A stretch of 64,000 nt of DNA from Membranipora membranacea. Lineage: Eukaryota > Bryozoa > Gymnolaemata > Cheilostomatida > Membraniporidae. This document shows, one piece after another, positions 12,937 to 24,187 of the stretch. Where the stretch lies: contig OU612067.1 in assembly GCA_914767715.1 (NCBI GenBank), positions 8,680,001 to 8,744,000 of the forward strand, given 5' to 3'. The notes beneath the pieces are model-generated. The model did not search any database and had not been told where the DNA came from. It was given only the letters and a program-made list of their open reading frames with translations. The position numbers were made by a program, and so were the translations under genes. Positions within the stretch are counted from its first letter, which is position 1, and every line of letters starts with the position of its first letter.

Positions 12937-13965
12937 ATATTAGTAGTTGAAAGTTTTTGTACTATGATTCGATATTTATTCGTTAACTTATTCTTTGAAT
13001 ATAAAGCCAGGGCTAGTGACAGGAAAATTGAAGGTTAAAAATAAAGTTTTTTTATGTATATGCATGCCATTTGAATGTGATCAGTATTACTCAAAACTTT
13101 AACCAAACGTGAATCCCTTTGTCTTATGGGAATCAACAACAACTATGCATACATAACTTCATATACATTGTTATTTTTTATTTCATGGTTTGACGACCGA
13201 CCATCGAGACATTTTTCTCCGATTGTAATTATTTGCTTTTTAATGTAGTGTAACATAACAATATATTTGCAAACCACAGCTTCATTCACTCGTTTGGACT
13301 GGGACAGAATATCAGGGTCACTGGCCTCATAAACCTATCCAATAAAGAAATCTTTTAGACACTTCGCCAAAGCTGACTATAAACAAATGGAGCAACCAAA
13401 TCTATCCCAATCGCTATACCACAAGATTTGTGTCCGCATGTCTTGTGTCTGAGTAGCGTCATGTTCCCTCCACCTACACAAGATTTGCTTTCTAGAATCC
13501 GAAGTCTCAATCTCAATCTGCAAAGAAGGAATTGGTCAGCAATTCTTTGAAATTTGCTGCATCAATAGTCAGATATTGCGTTACGCATAAGCCAACTAGG
13601 CACAACAGATTCTTTCATCACAACGATTGCAATATTTGTGCAGCTTTCAGCACACATCAATGTATATGACATTGTTCGTCTCATGTGGAGCATAATATTT
13701 TACAATTTTTTATTTCCCCACATGGGACCACTTGCGTGGTCAGAGGAAGAAAAAAATTGGAATTATCCGCCTTTTTGTATTGACAAATTGAGTCAGACCC
13801 GGTGAATGTTTGTAACAATTAGTACATACTCTATGGTTTGTACCAACCAGACAAAGCAAGCTAACATTTAACAAGATCACAGTGACATAACTGTGCACAA
13901 AAGCATTCATTTCGAATCAAGTTTTGTGATAAAAAAACCCAGCGAGCACATTCTGTTAGGGTACA
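12937..13965. other. Intergenic stretch, no gene seen
   Basis: AT-rich sequence between the poly(A) signal and the 34-bp minisatellite. No frame or element could be supported. Confidence 0.6.
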
Positions 13966-14720
13966 CATTCTGTTAGGGTACACATAGTACTAACAGTAGG
14001 TATATGTTAGAGTACACATAGTACTAACAGTAGGTATATGTTAGGGTACACATAGTACTAACAGTAGGTATATGTTAGGGTACACATAGTACTAACAGTA
14101 GGTATATGTTAGGGTACACATAGTACTAACAGTAGGTATATGTTAGGGTACACATAGTACTAACAGTAGGTATATGTTAGGGTACACATAGTACTAACAG
14201 TAGGTATATGTTAGGGTACACATAGTACTAACAGTAGGTATATGTTAGGGTACACATAGTACTAACAGTAGGTATATGTTAGGGTACACATAGTACTAAC
14301 AGTAGGTATATGTTAGGGTACACATAGTACTAACAGTAGGTATATGTTAGGGTACACATAGTACTAACAGTAGGTATATGTTAGGGTACACATAGTACTA
14401 ACAGTAGGTATATGTTAGGGTACACATAGTACTAACAGTAGGTATATGTTAGGGTACACATAGTACTAACAGTAGGTATATGTTAGGGTACACATAGTAC
14501 TAACAGTAGGTATATGTTAGAGTACACATAGTACTAACAGTAGGTATATGTTAGAGTACACATAGTACTAACAGTAGGTATATGTTAGGGTACACATAGT
14601 ACTAACAGTAGGTATATGTTAGGGTACACATAGTACTAACAGTAGGTATATGTTAGGGTACACATAGTACTAACAGTAGGTATATGTTAGAGTACACATA
14701 GTACTAACAGTAGGTATATG
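13966..14720. repeat. 34-bp minisatellite, about 22 copies
   Basis: The unit is GGGTACACATAGTACTAACA plus GTAGGTATATGTTA, almost identical in every copy; a few copies have GAGTACA at the start. It is intergenic, between the secreted-protein gene and the 3' end of the nucleotidyltransferase-repeat gene. Near-identity suggests recent expansion or homogenisation. Confidence 0.95.
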
Positions 14721-15131
14721 AAAGAGGGTTTGTAACAAGGGCTGTAGTTTAGGAAATGGTCGGGGAGGCAATAATCCTTGAGGGTGTGAAGTAATACCAG
14801 GCTAGGTATTGTAAGCTCCTCTTGAGTTTCCATTACCCGGCCTCCAAAGCCTTTTAAGGACACTATTAGCAAAGAAAAGTCACAAATGAGCTGATTCTGA
14901 CATTGAATTACCAATTATAGCATTTTTAAGCCATTCTATTCAGCATTCCCTGCCTCCCCAAGAACTACGGGCCTCTGATCCCCTGAGCACACACAGTGTC
15001 AGGTTATATTATTAGCAGTTGTCTTCACACAAAGAGAGAGGAGGCAATCATTAATAATAATAAAGACAAGAGCAGAGTAACTTTCATTCCTAACTGATTG
15101 GAAGCTAGGTTAACTGTAACATTTCATCTAG
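14721..15131. other. Intergenic stretch, nothing identified
   Basis: No gene, repeat or signal could be supported. It forms the downstream flank of the minus-strand gene ending at 15350. Confidence 0.5.
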
Positions 15132-15137
15132 TTTATT
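15132..15137 (-). terminator. Poly(A) signal for the nucleotidyltransferase-repeat gene
   Basis: TTTATT on the plus strand reads AATAAA on the minus strand, about 215 bp past the TAG stop at 15350-15352. Confidence 0.55.
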
Positions 15138-15349
15138 TCTATACAACAACGATTGTTGATAAAATATTGACAATATTTACAACAAAAAGGTAAAGAATAA
15201 ATGGCTTTGATTTGAACATCAACCCAAAATTCACGCCACTTTCCACAAAATATAATGATACAAGACTATATACCTCTCAAACACAGTAGTAACTTGAAGA
15301 AAAGTAAGGGCGGGAATGGGTAGAGATGTTTAACCAACACATAGTTCTG

Positions 15350-18300
15350 CTATGATACAATACGACGCCTGACAGGATATGCATCAAAGTGCTGTTCGTC
15401 GAGAGTACACAAGTCAGCAAGAAATGTTTGGTATCTGTGAAGCTCCCTGTGCACAGCTTTCTCTCGATCAGAGAAGTTCTTGTCGAGAATCATGATAGCT
15501 CTGTCGCAGTATGTTTGAGCCTTTAGTAGTCTATGTCGCTTCTTTTCCAACTTGGCATAGGCAAAGCAGGTCTTGGCTACGATCGGATGTGTATCAACAC
15601 TGCCGTATGCCTTTTTGAAACCTGAGTCACCAAGATTGACATCTAACGCATGTTCTGCCTCATCATAGAGGCCGATTTCAGTGTATATTTCAGCGAGAAC
15701 CCGCCTTGTCTCACACAGGCACGGATGACTTGAGATGTAGGGCTCATCGGGGAATATCATCAGCCAGTCCATTACAGTTGGGCTGACTTCTTCTTTAAAC
15801 TGTCTGACGTAAGGTTTTGAAGCCTCCGAAATATATGCTGCAAGCATATCATAAGCATCCTCACACTCTTTCTTCGCTAACCAGTGTTTGTTCTCAGCGA
15901 AATGACATCTGGCTTGAAGTAGCTTGAGCTTCCACAAATCAAGGGTCCCACAACCCTCATCATAGATTTGACAAATCAAGACTTGATTGACAGCAAGCTC
16001 TACCCGTGCGGCACAGAATTCTCCTAAATGAAGATAAGTATCGGCCAGTACAAACCCACAATCAAGCTCACTAGGAGGAGAGGGCATACGCAGGAGATAA
16101 AAAGTATTCTTTGCATCCATGCAAAGATCTCTCGCATCCTCATAGCGACCAAACTTAATTGCTAGACTGGCGTGCCTAACTTTTGTTTCTGCTATTTCTG
16201 TTGACACAGCATCATTTCCTTGTATATCTCTGAATATTTTCTCTGCTTCTTTGAAGAGCTCTTTAGCCTTTCCATACATTCCGAAATGCTCATGTCTTAC
16301 ACCAACGCCAATGGCAAAATCAGCCAGAATGCGATGTTTAAACTGACATACTACAGTCAAATAGTATCTTGTTGTGGCATGAGCCTCTTTATAGCGAAGA
16401 AATGTCTTTCCATGAACCTGGAAATTCCCTTGATGGTATTCTAGTAAATCACATTGACATTTAGCATTGAATGTAGAGCTGAGAGCACAGAAGATTTCTT
16501 CTTCAGTATGCTTTTTATAAGGACACAGCATGATTTTTATCACCTCGTTTATATCTTTAGCCCCGATTTTCTGTTGAACATCCCAGTTTGTTTGCTGCAG
16601 TCTAACATAAAATTCCATATGCCTATTGAGCATTGAATAGCAACTAGCACCAAAACCTTCCAATGCAGCTTTCACCAGAGGGTTTAATCCTACTTCTGTC
16701 GCGGCATAGTAGAAATACTTGGCTGCAGATTCACACTTGTAACGGCGATAGAGGAGTTGAGCAACCATCTGTATAGCTTCCCATCTCGGGTCTCTGGCAT
16801 CTATCCTATTCTGTCGCAATCCTACCAATCCGTCCAGCTGATAAAAAAACTGCTCAGGTGATATCTTTTCGATATTACGGCCAGGAACAGCATGATTCAG
16901 TACCTTTAGACCGTTCTCGGGATCGCCACACGCGTGGTAGAGCTCACAAAGAAGTAACACATCCCCTGTGTTTATCCTTTTGACTCTGTATAGAGTGTTT
17001 CTGATAACTTCTTCTATGTTTTCACTAGAGCTGCTTACCTGATCTTGCCGCACAAAATATTGGAAGGCTGATCTTGGTTTTGGCGTCTGAGGAGGGACTT
17101 TTTGCTCAATAATTTGTCTTTTCAACTGAGCTAAAAGGTAAATTGAGGGAATAAAAAGTTCCATTGGAACATTGAAGTCATCATTCAGTTGCGATTCAGG
17201 TTTGAACTTAGGTAGCAAAGACACTTCTTCGGATTGGGTGCCTGATTCGAGATACGCAGAAGTCCTTATCCAAAGTGCTGATGCCAAAATAAAGATCAGA
17301 GATTCGTACACCTGTGTACTCCCAATCCATCCTTGTCTCAACAATAATTCAAATATAGCATCAGCGCATTCTATGCTGTGATATTCCCATAACCCTATTC
17401 TGAAGTTTAGTGCCAACAATGTTATGAAACGAAAGATATCAGTTTTGACCTGAATACGCCTAAAATCAGTATGAAGTGTAAATGTGGGCGTGAATTTGTA
17501 ATCATCAAGGTCCTTGATGAGAGTCCTTACTCTCTTTTCGTTCGCCTTGGTGTCCTTCTTAGATTTTTTCTCATAGTCCGTTTTTCTGCTTACAAAAGAT
17601 TCGTACAATAGTTCACCCCTTCCATGAGCGTAGAGCAAACTCATAGTGGCCATAAGGTCCGCTTCATCTCCGTTGATTTTGTTATATGGCGAATACGCAG
17701 TAAAACACTCACGGTACCGATCCATCATATCTTCAACTGTCGAAATGTTATGATTTCGGTGAAGGCCGCTGCCAGTTGGAACGTTTCCACTTTTTGGTGT
17801 TATTCCATCGATCCTGAAACCGCAAATACTTCCATCTTTGAACCACATGTGGTCAGATGCGTCACCAAACATCAGATTCATTCTGTATAGTTCAGGTATA
17901 TGAAACAGCTTTAAGGGTGATTCACCCAAGTTGCCCACCCTAAAGTATATATCAAGTGCTAGAAACTCAAAGTATTCGTAGTAACAGCTATCCTCAATCA
18001 GAAATCCAAACTCTATATCAGAATATGGAGTACCTTCCATTCCCCTGGCAAGTGATCCATAAAGCAACACAGCAAAGTCACATGGTGGTTTCCCTTTTAA
18101 TATTGTCACTAACTCAATGCTGTCTTGTAAGATACAATCGGTGAACCTTCTCATGTCAGCAGTGCATTGTTTGCTTGCCTTCAAGGCATTGGCAACAAAC
18201 ACATTGCGTAGTTTTGAGTTGTTTCTTCCAAACAGTGAATCCATATCAAAGTTTTTACAATAGTCAGCCCCTATTTTATTGTATACAGGTCTCCATTTCT

Positions 18301-18825
18301 CACGTATTTCCTTTAAATGGCTCTTATGTAAGCTTGTCAGAGTCTGAAACTTCTGTGGGGATCCAAGGGGATGTTGTCCACCATACCAGTTGGTCTCCAG
18401 ATTAAAGATTTCGTCATAAAAACGCATCTGTTCTTTTCTGTTCAGTGATCTTACTTTGAGACTATTCAGAAGAGCATGGGCCTAAAAATAAAATACCAAG
18501 TTAGCCACAGAAAAAAATAAAAGGATAGCGATCGTGCTAAAATCATGATCAATAACATTTCCAAAATTAAATCTGTTCAAGCTTAGTTCACTTGGCCTGC
18601 TGCCCGAAAAGTGAAAGACTGTATGAAGACTTTATCCAAACCTGAAGAAAAGTTCTCCATCTTGGTTGTCTATTAAACCATGATGCTGTTTTGTAGTTTG
18701 TAGCTTTCCTGACATAATGTTGTGATATCCTCTCTAAGTATGGAATCTGCCATTGTAGCTCACTGATTTGATGATTTTTGAATTCCTCCCTGAAGTCATG
18801 AACATTGACAATAAAGCCAAATACC
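15350..18825 (-). CDS. Nucleotidyltransferase-fold protein with long helical (TPR-like) repeats, 5' incomplete
   Basis: One very long exon (15350-18481) joins a smaller upstream exon (18642-18825) through a phase-0 intron, giving at least 1104 residues. The upstream exon starts in phase 2, so a first exon is missing from my model. Near residue 124 after the internal MRFYDE, LLYGSLARGM followed by PYSDIEFGFLI fits the polymerase-beta-type motif hG[GS]x(9-13)Dh[DE]h, with Gly124-Ser125, Asp137 and Glu139 as candidate catalytic residues. The C-terminal ~550 residues are alpha-helical with TPR-like pairs (for example AKELFKEAEKIF, ARDLCMDAKNTF, AEHALDVNL). The N-terminal fold resembles DUF294/GlnD-type transferases. 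Substrate and role are unknown. No signal peptide or membrane segment is seen, so it is probably cytoplasmic. Confidence 0.87.
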
Positions 18826-18881
18826 CTTTAAAAGAAAGGAATGATCGTTTTTTTTCTTAGTAATGTAGTATCTGTATACAC

Positions 18882-18950
18882 AAGCCTCGTTATGGGGCTT
18901 CTGTTTTTGTTTTGGAACTAAGTAGCCGCGTGACAAGGCTACACATAAAC
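18882..18950. mobile_element. Hairpin MITE, family 2 (AGCCTTGTC ends)
   Basis: The left end AGCCTCGTTATGGGGCTTC and the right end GCCGCGTGACAAGGCT are inverted repeats around a T-rich loop. ACACA flanks both sides. It lies upstream of the second known exon of the nucleotidyltransferase-repeat gene. Related copies are at 22569, 26178, 32030 and 44593. Confidence 0.65.
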
Positions 18951-19556
18951 TACATGAAGTTTTTATGACTTATCTTCTCTTTATGCATGAGAAGACAACT
19001 AGTGTATACGTTGCAAAAATATTTGATATCACGCCCCCATTACATATTCTTCATAATTAGGAATAGCGGATGAGTAGATAAAATCTCGTCACCACTGATA
19101 GGGCAAACAAATTTGGTTGATCAGGATAAAAATTTGCTTAAAATTGTTACAATGCTTTTATGCAAAACTAATGGTCATGGGCATCAGAGCAAGTACTAGC
19201 CTGTCTTGCCAATCCATGTTGTTTTGGTGCAGACGAAACAGGTTCCTCCCAGACTTGAGACATGGTCAAGTGTTCTTTTCTATGTCTTAATTGCCAGTTA
19301 CAATTTTCCAAACCACCTTTCAACTCCAATAATACAGTAGAACAAAGCTCAGTCGGAAAACTATTTTGCTTAATCGATCAGCATGGTTGTGGTTTTGCAT
19401 GTAACGATTATATATAACAATTTATACAAATGGTAGCCACGAACATATCCCTATCGATTGGCCTTCGGTAGCCAAACTGATTTTTTGTGCAAAAGCGCAA
19501 TGGTCTCCCCATTTATTTCCATGTAATCATGATCAGCAGGTAGCCTAGATTATGTG
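18951..19556. other. Flank of the nucleotidyltransferase-repeat gene; first exon expected here or beyond
   Basis: A minus-strand ATG at 19263-19261 opens MSQVWEEPVSSAP.., but its donor phase (1) does not fit the phase-2 start of the exon at 18825. I therefore do not include it as an exon. Confidence 0.4.
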
Positions 19557-19566
19557 CTTAGATCGC

Positions 19567-20916
19567 GATTTTGGGTCAAAAGGCCACTGCCAAAAAGGCA
19601 CTGGCCATAAAGCCACTGGCCATAGAGCCACTGGCCATAAAGCCACTGGCCAAAAAGCCACTGGCCATAAAGCCACTGGCCAAAAGGCCACTGGTCATAA
19701 GGCCACTTGACAAAAGGCCACTGGTCATAAGGCCACTGGTCAAAAGGCCACTGCCCAAAAAGCCACTGCCCTAAAAGCCAATGGTTCAATGGTTACATCA
19801 TAGTAGTCTGATATCAACTTTCCATTGACATGTTTTTTTGGGCCTGTAAAACAAAATTCTAGCTCTTGATATACCATTTTTCAATGATTTTTTTATTTCT
19901 ACTCAATGATTCCCATTTTAGTAAAGTTAGAAAAGATCCCACCCTTTGCACAATATTATTATAAATGACTCAACCCGGACATCTTCTCACACCCTTTTTC
20001 TGTACCGTAACCCTAAATTAATACATCAAAATGTATCTTGATGGACAAATTGAAGTCATCACATCAAACAGTCAGCACTTTCAGATCGAAGCAACGCCGC
20101 ACTGAGCAGAGACAGCGGTGCAGCTTATTTTATTTTTTTCTTCGTAATGTGACAATAATTAATATTCACGTGGAAAGATTTTTAGTATCATTTTTACCCA
20201 ATGCACCCTGTGATTGATTTTGATCATCACATGGTTATATCAGATCTGAACAATACAATCCTCTACCAAGATCTATCTGTGCATCCATCGAATGTTTTTA
20301 TTATTGATGACCAAAAATCCAACCGACTCAACTAGATCACTATTGCTTAACGTTTTGTAACCTGATCACTGACTTTTTCTGTTGTTCCCAGTAGGGTATG
20401 CAACTCACTTGTGCTTGGCATGTGGCATGTCAAAATCAAAAAAGCTACACTGCTGTCTCTTCTCAGTGAGGCATTGCTTCGATCTAAAAGTGCTGACTGT
20501 TTGCTTGTGATAACTTTAATTTGTCCATCAAGATACATTCTAATGTATTAATTGGGGGTTACGGTACAAAAAAATGTGTGAGAAGGTGTCAAGGTGGAGT
20601 CATCTAAAGTAATTATTTTCAAAGGGTGGGTCGGATCTTTTCTAACTTTACTAAAATGGAAATCAGTGAGTAGAAATAAAATATCAAGAGCTAGAATTTT
20701 GTTTTACGGGCCCAAAAACATGTCAATTGAAATTTGATATCAGACTTCTATTATGTAACCAGTGGCTTTTTGGGCAGTGGCTTTTTGACCAGTAGCCTTA
20801 TGACCAGTGGCCTTTTGTCCAGTGGCCTTATGACAGGTGGCCATTTGGCCAGTGGCCTTATGGCCAGTGGCATTTTGGCCAGTGGCTTTATGGCCAGTGG
20901 CCTTTTGGGTGATCAC
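19567..20916. mobile_element. Foldback-type transposon, ~1.35 kb, with subrepeat-bearing inverted arms
   Basis: The outer parts of both arms are tandem 13-15-bp subrepeats (GCCACTGGCCATAAA type on the left, the complement on the right). Inside these the arms continue as unique inverted repeats to about 20128 and 20448, leaving a ~320-bp loop. CTTAGATCGC occurs directly at both borders (19557-19566 and 20917-20926), a 9-10-bp target-site duplication. No transposase frame is present. Long inverted arms built of short tandem repeats with a 9-bp duplication are the hallmark of Foldback elements. Periodic frames in the subrepeats are artefacts. Confidence 0.9.
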
Positions 20917-21001
20917 CTTAGATCGCTGGTAGTAGCATTTCATTATTAACCACTATCCCTTCAAAAGTCTGTATACAGCATATGCCAAGTTATGTTCTGA
21001 T

Positions 21002-21394
21002 CAGGGGCGTATATTCTAAAAATTTTCACTCACTGACTTTTTAGAGATGAGCATAATGATCGGGCGCAGCCCGATCCACACGCCGTAGGCGTGGCGGGGA
21101 GGGTGTGGGAGGGGCGCTTAAGCGCCCTCCCACCACGGAAATTTTTGCATATCGGTAGCAAAATAGTGCAAGCAGAGAGGTATTTCAATAGCTCACTGAG
21201 CTGTTGGGTACTTTCAGAAAACAACTCAATAGCAGTAGAAGATTACGGAAAAATTTTGAAAAAAAACTGACCTAAATGGGATTCGAAACCACAACAATCT
21301 GATTTACAGTGATTATAAAGCAGACGCTCTACACACTGAGCTATTCAGTCACTCACGGAAATACGTGGGCCGTGAGTGCTAATATACGCCACTG
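21002..21394. mobile_element. hAT-type MITE, 393 bp
   Basis: The ends are CAGGGGCGTATATT and the complement of CAGTGGCGTATATT. Both sides are flanked by a perfect 8-bp duplication GTTCTGAT (20994-21001, 21395-21402). The CAG..GGCG ends plus an 8-bp target duplication fit hAT transposons. No transposase is encoded. It contains a GC-rich palindromic block and a tRNA-like sequence. Confidence 0.88.
21269..21352 (-). tRNA. tRNA-like sequence inside the hAT MITE (not a confident tRNA gene)
   Basis: On the minus strand it has an A box (TAGCTCAGTGTGTAGAGCG), a 4-bp D stem GCTC/GAGC, a B box with TTCGAAT T-loop and an acceptor pairing GACTGAA/TTAGGTC with one mismatch. The anticodon arm pairs TCTG with CAGA around 19 nt, about 12 nt too long, which could be an intron (candidate anticodon UAU) or decay. 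More likely a tRNA fossil carried by the transposon. Confidence 0.45.
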
Positions 21395-21653
21395 GTTCTG
21401 ATAATCAACTGGCCACGTGGTAAAATGTCTTCCTCTATCTCTCAATTGGAACAGATTCTACAAGTTTCGGTTCACAGCCAGCCCTAAATGGCGCTCGGGA
21501 TGGTAATCTCGGCCTTAGGCGGTCGTTTAGGGGTTGGAGTTTTGTGGAGCCTTGACAGTTTGGAACTTGTTTTTGATGTGATACGATCATAAACATAAAA
21601 TTACTCTTATTTATATGTTTATGTATATGGCTTACAGCCTATACATGTCTTAC

Positions 21654-21896
21654 CCAAAGAAACATAGTAATCCATCCATCAGATGAAACAATATCCAACG
21701 GATAATAGACAGTGATGTGTATCTTGCCACACTGATATGAAACTGTATTTTCTTCTTGGAAGGAAAACGCATGATGATTTCAGTTGACTCTCCGATGAAA
21801 GGAAACTGCACAATGTCGTGGGCCACATCTACCTCACGCTTCACTCGATCAATCACATAAGTTGGATGAGACCACGTCCAGTGGTCAAGTGCTCTT
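21654..21896 (-). CDS. Candidate further exon of the LRR-ZU5 gene
   Basis: An open minus-strand frame is bounded by an AG (21898-21897) and a GTAAGA donor (21653 onward). It fits the phase-2 end of the previous known exon (25839). It encodes RALDHWTWSHPTYVIDRVK followed by REVDVAH..STEIIMRFPSKKK, which resembles the start of a second ZU5-type module. HWTW sits where PIDD-like proteins carry the HFSW self-cleavage motif. The C-terminal part of the frame looks less domain-like, so the 3' limit is uncertain. Confidence 0.45.
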
Positions 21897-22039
21897 CTCT
21901 AGCAGTCCAGGCCTTCTACTCACTTCATTGCGGATCTATCAACTTCAGTTAGTAGCTTGTTATAGTCAACTGGCTATCCTAGTAAATATTGATGCAATAC
22001 TAAGAGTAATATTACAGCGATGAATGATGACTCACAATA

Positions 22040-22152
22040 TAGTTTAAGTGCTCAAACGGTGCAAGGCGCTGGTAGAGGCATTTCACTATCAACCAGTGGT
22101 TCATAATGAAATGCCTATACCAGCATTTTGCACCGTTTGAGCACTTAAACTA
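22040..22152. mobile_element. Hairpin MITE, family 1, intact copy
   Basis: The element starts TAGTTTAAGTGCTCAAACGG and ends with the matching complement; the arms pair nearly all the way in. A perfect 9-bp duplication CTCACAATA flanks it (22031-22039, 22153-22161). Related copies are at 30106, 33922 and 36564. Confidence 0.93.
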
Positions 22153-22568
22153 CTCACAATACACTCCTTTCTGAAGAGGTCGTATCATACACAAAAGGAT
22201 TTTACAATATGTAATGACATCACCATCAAGGAAACTAAATACAGTCATTGGCTAATGTATACCTTTGCTTTGCAAAATGAGCTGATTTATTGTGCCAATG
22301 ACTACGCATAGACTGCACACAGTAATTACAGTGTTAAAGTCATAAAGTGACATTTTTTTACTTTCACATATGCCACCCACATTGACATGATTATGCTGGT
22401 ATTTGCGGAGGTGTTGCTAGGCACCCATTCTTGTTGGATCAAAGCTCAAGCAGGTAAGCCAAGTTTTATTGCCGTAAAACGCAAACTTTAGTCGTTTATG
22501 ATCGAATAATCAATTAATTGTTTTTGTATACAAACTACCCAAACATGAGCAATCAAATAGGAGAAGTA

Positions 22569-22650
22569 TAGCCTTGTCATGCGGCCATTTTTGGTTTGTT
22601 TTGGTGGACAAACCAAAAATACCAAAACCCATGGCCGCATGACAAGGTTA
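22569..22650. mobile_element. Hairpin MITE, family 2, intact copy
   Basis: The ends TAGCCTTGTCATGCGGCCAT and its complement pair around a short loop that itself contains TTTTTGGTTTG inverted. Flanks GGAGAAGTA and GGAGAAGTG form a 9-bp target duplication with one mismatch. Confidence 0.88.
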
Positions 22651-22878
22651 GGAGAAGTGTATTATTATAGTTCTCCGAGCTTTTGTTGTCCAATGCTGTT
22701 ATTTCGATGAAGTTATGGTCTCGTACTGGGACAAGCTAGAAGGAGATCATCATGAAACTTCTAAGTATGGGTGTGATTTTCATTTTCAGAGTAACAGTTC
22801 TATTGGCGGTCAAATATATATCGCACCTAGCACAAAATCTACAATATAAATACCAATGCATCCAAAGGTATTGTCATT

Positions 22879-23066
22879 GGGTCATTCAATTAAAATGAGC
22901 AATGGTTTTGAAGGCAATTATCACTATCACATTGTTCAAAATTATTGCTCTTGCTCTTTCAATTAGCCAAATTCGTTCCCAAATTGCTCACTCATAATGT
23001 ATATTTCCATCACAGAATGAGAGATTTGTGAGCGAGACCCTAGCATCTCAGTAAGCGATTCTGTCT
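22879..23066. mobile_element. MITE, family 3 (GGGTCTTTCAAT ends), degenerate copy
   Basis: The left end GGGTCATTCAATTAAAA, internal TATCACTATCACATTG and ATGTATATTTCCATCA blocks and the right-hand GTGAGCGAGACCCTAGCA follow the order seen at 55362-55565. The right terminal repeat is eroded. Confidence 0.6.
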
Positions 23067-23187
23067 GTTTTTTAACAGCACACAAGGACAGGGACAGCAC
23101 ACAAAGACAGCAGGCTGACTAGATAGTGCCATTTTGCATGCGGGGTAGAGGAAGGCCGCTATGGTGCCTCAATATTGTCACAATGAT

Positions 23188-24187
23188 AAATAGATATCTG
23201 TCCAGCTGTTTTGTGAATGAATGATCTCACCTGCCTAGGTGGTTGAGCTGTCCTGTATCGCTCATTGTGAAGTATGTTTGTTTAACTCTAAAACCCTCTC
23301 TCCAGAGATGTTTACATAAAACAAAAACTTTCTACTGGGTGCACAAGAAATTGCTAAACAGAAGCCTCCTTGAATAAGGTAAAAGCAAATAGAATATATT
23401 GATCTAAAAGCTCACTGATCATTCCAAGTCTGTAGCGCCTATGAAAATTTGTCAATCACTATCGAGTTATGTTCCATTTTAAATTAGTCTGTACAAACCC
23501 AGGGACTGACACAATTTGTTCATTTTAGTTCCCGGTGCGTAACAATACAACATACTCTACCTTATCATACAATTCAAATTTTTTTGCTTCCCTGTAGAGA
23601 TGAAGTACAAGACACATTGACAAAGCATTTTATATGTCTTATGAGCCAATAAATTCTGAGTGCCTACTACATTCTAAAAGTTTTCTGGATGTGGTTATAA
23701 CTTCGTAGTCTGAACTGAAGTACACTGTTATATTTTCCTTGTTGTGATTTTGTCTCTCATTATTCCATACAAAAAACATTGATTGCAAAGATAATGAAAT
23801 ATAACAAATGAAATTTCTCAGCTCAACAGCTATGAGTAAATTGCATTGAAAAAATTGTCCAGAAACTTCTTTGTTGATGACACCGAGTCTGTGCTTGCTT
23901 TCACTACTCCAATTGCGCTAAAATAAATAGAGAAATAAAGATTTAACAAAATTTGACTTAATGACCGAACACACAACATTCTTGTTGAACTGTTGATCGA
24001 GGCTGAGTGAACGGACAGAGTACGGGACGTTTATAAGCAGTTATCCTCTCATACACACTGTAAGCACAACTCCAATCAAAGTCAAACCCCCCCCCCCAGT
24101 TGTCTAATAAAAAAAGGTGTGGGTACGTGATTAAGATCATTTATTGATTATAAATCTGTACATAAGTTAATACAATTGACTAGGTTG
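23188..24187. other. Intergenic or intronic stretch, no gene seen
   Basis: AT-rich sequence with one minus-strand frame (23958-24140) that lacks convincing splice sites. If the exon at 21654-21896 belongs to the LRR-ZU5 gene, this is part of its long intron. Confidence 0.45.

Larger units (their letters stand above)
22387..23187 (+). pseudogene. Decayed relative of the 10.0-12.8 kb secreted-protein gene
   Basis: At 23095-23181 the DNA follows part of exon 3 of the secreted-protein gene: shared blocks are AGCACACAA, TGCCATTTTGC/TGCCGTTTTAC, GAGGAAGGCCG and ATATTGTCACA in the same order. In-frame stops (GACTAG) and indels show decay. A possible first exon at 22387-22453 encodes a signal-peptide-like MIMLVFAEVLLGTHSC. 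It has exactly the 67-nt length and phase-1 donor of the intact gene's exon 1, though the sequences differ. MITEs at 22569 and 22879 interrupt the locus. Exon 2 was not found. Confidence 0.55.

Noticed and set aside
12120-14720. CRISPR-like array
   Set aside because: Both repeat blocks are head-to-tail minisatellites with no unique spacers, in animal DNA.
19180-19263. Minus-strand ATG frame (MSQVWEEPVSS..) as first exon of the nucleotidyltransferase-repeat gene
   Set aside because: Its available donor gives phase 1, but the next exon needs phase 2.
19550-20949. Periodic frames (QWLFGQW-, SGLMTSG-, GHKATGQ-type peptides) on both strands
   Set aside because: They arise from the tandem subrepeats of the foldback element; all frames are open because the 13-15-bp units lack stops.
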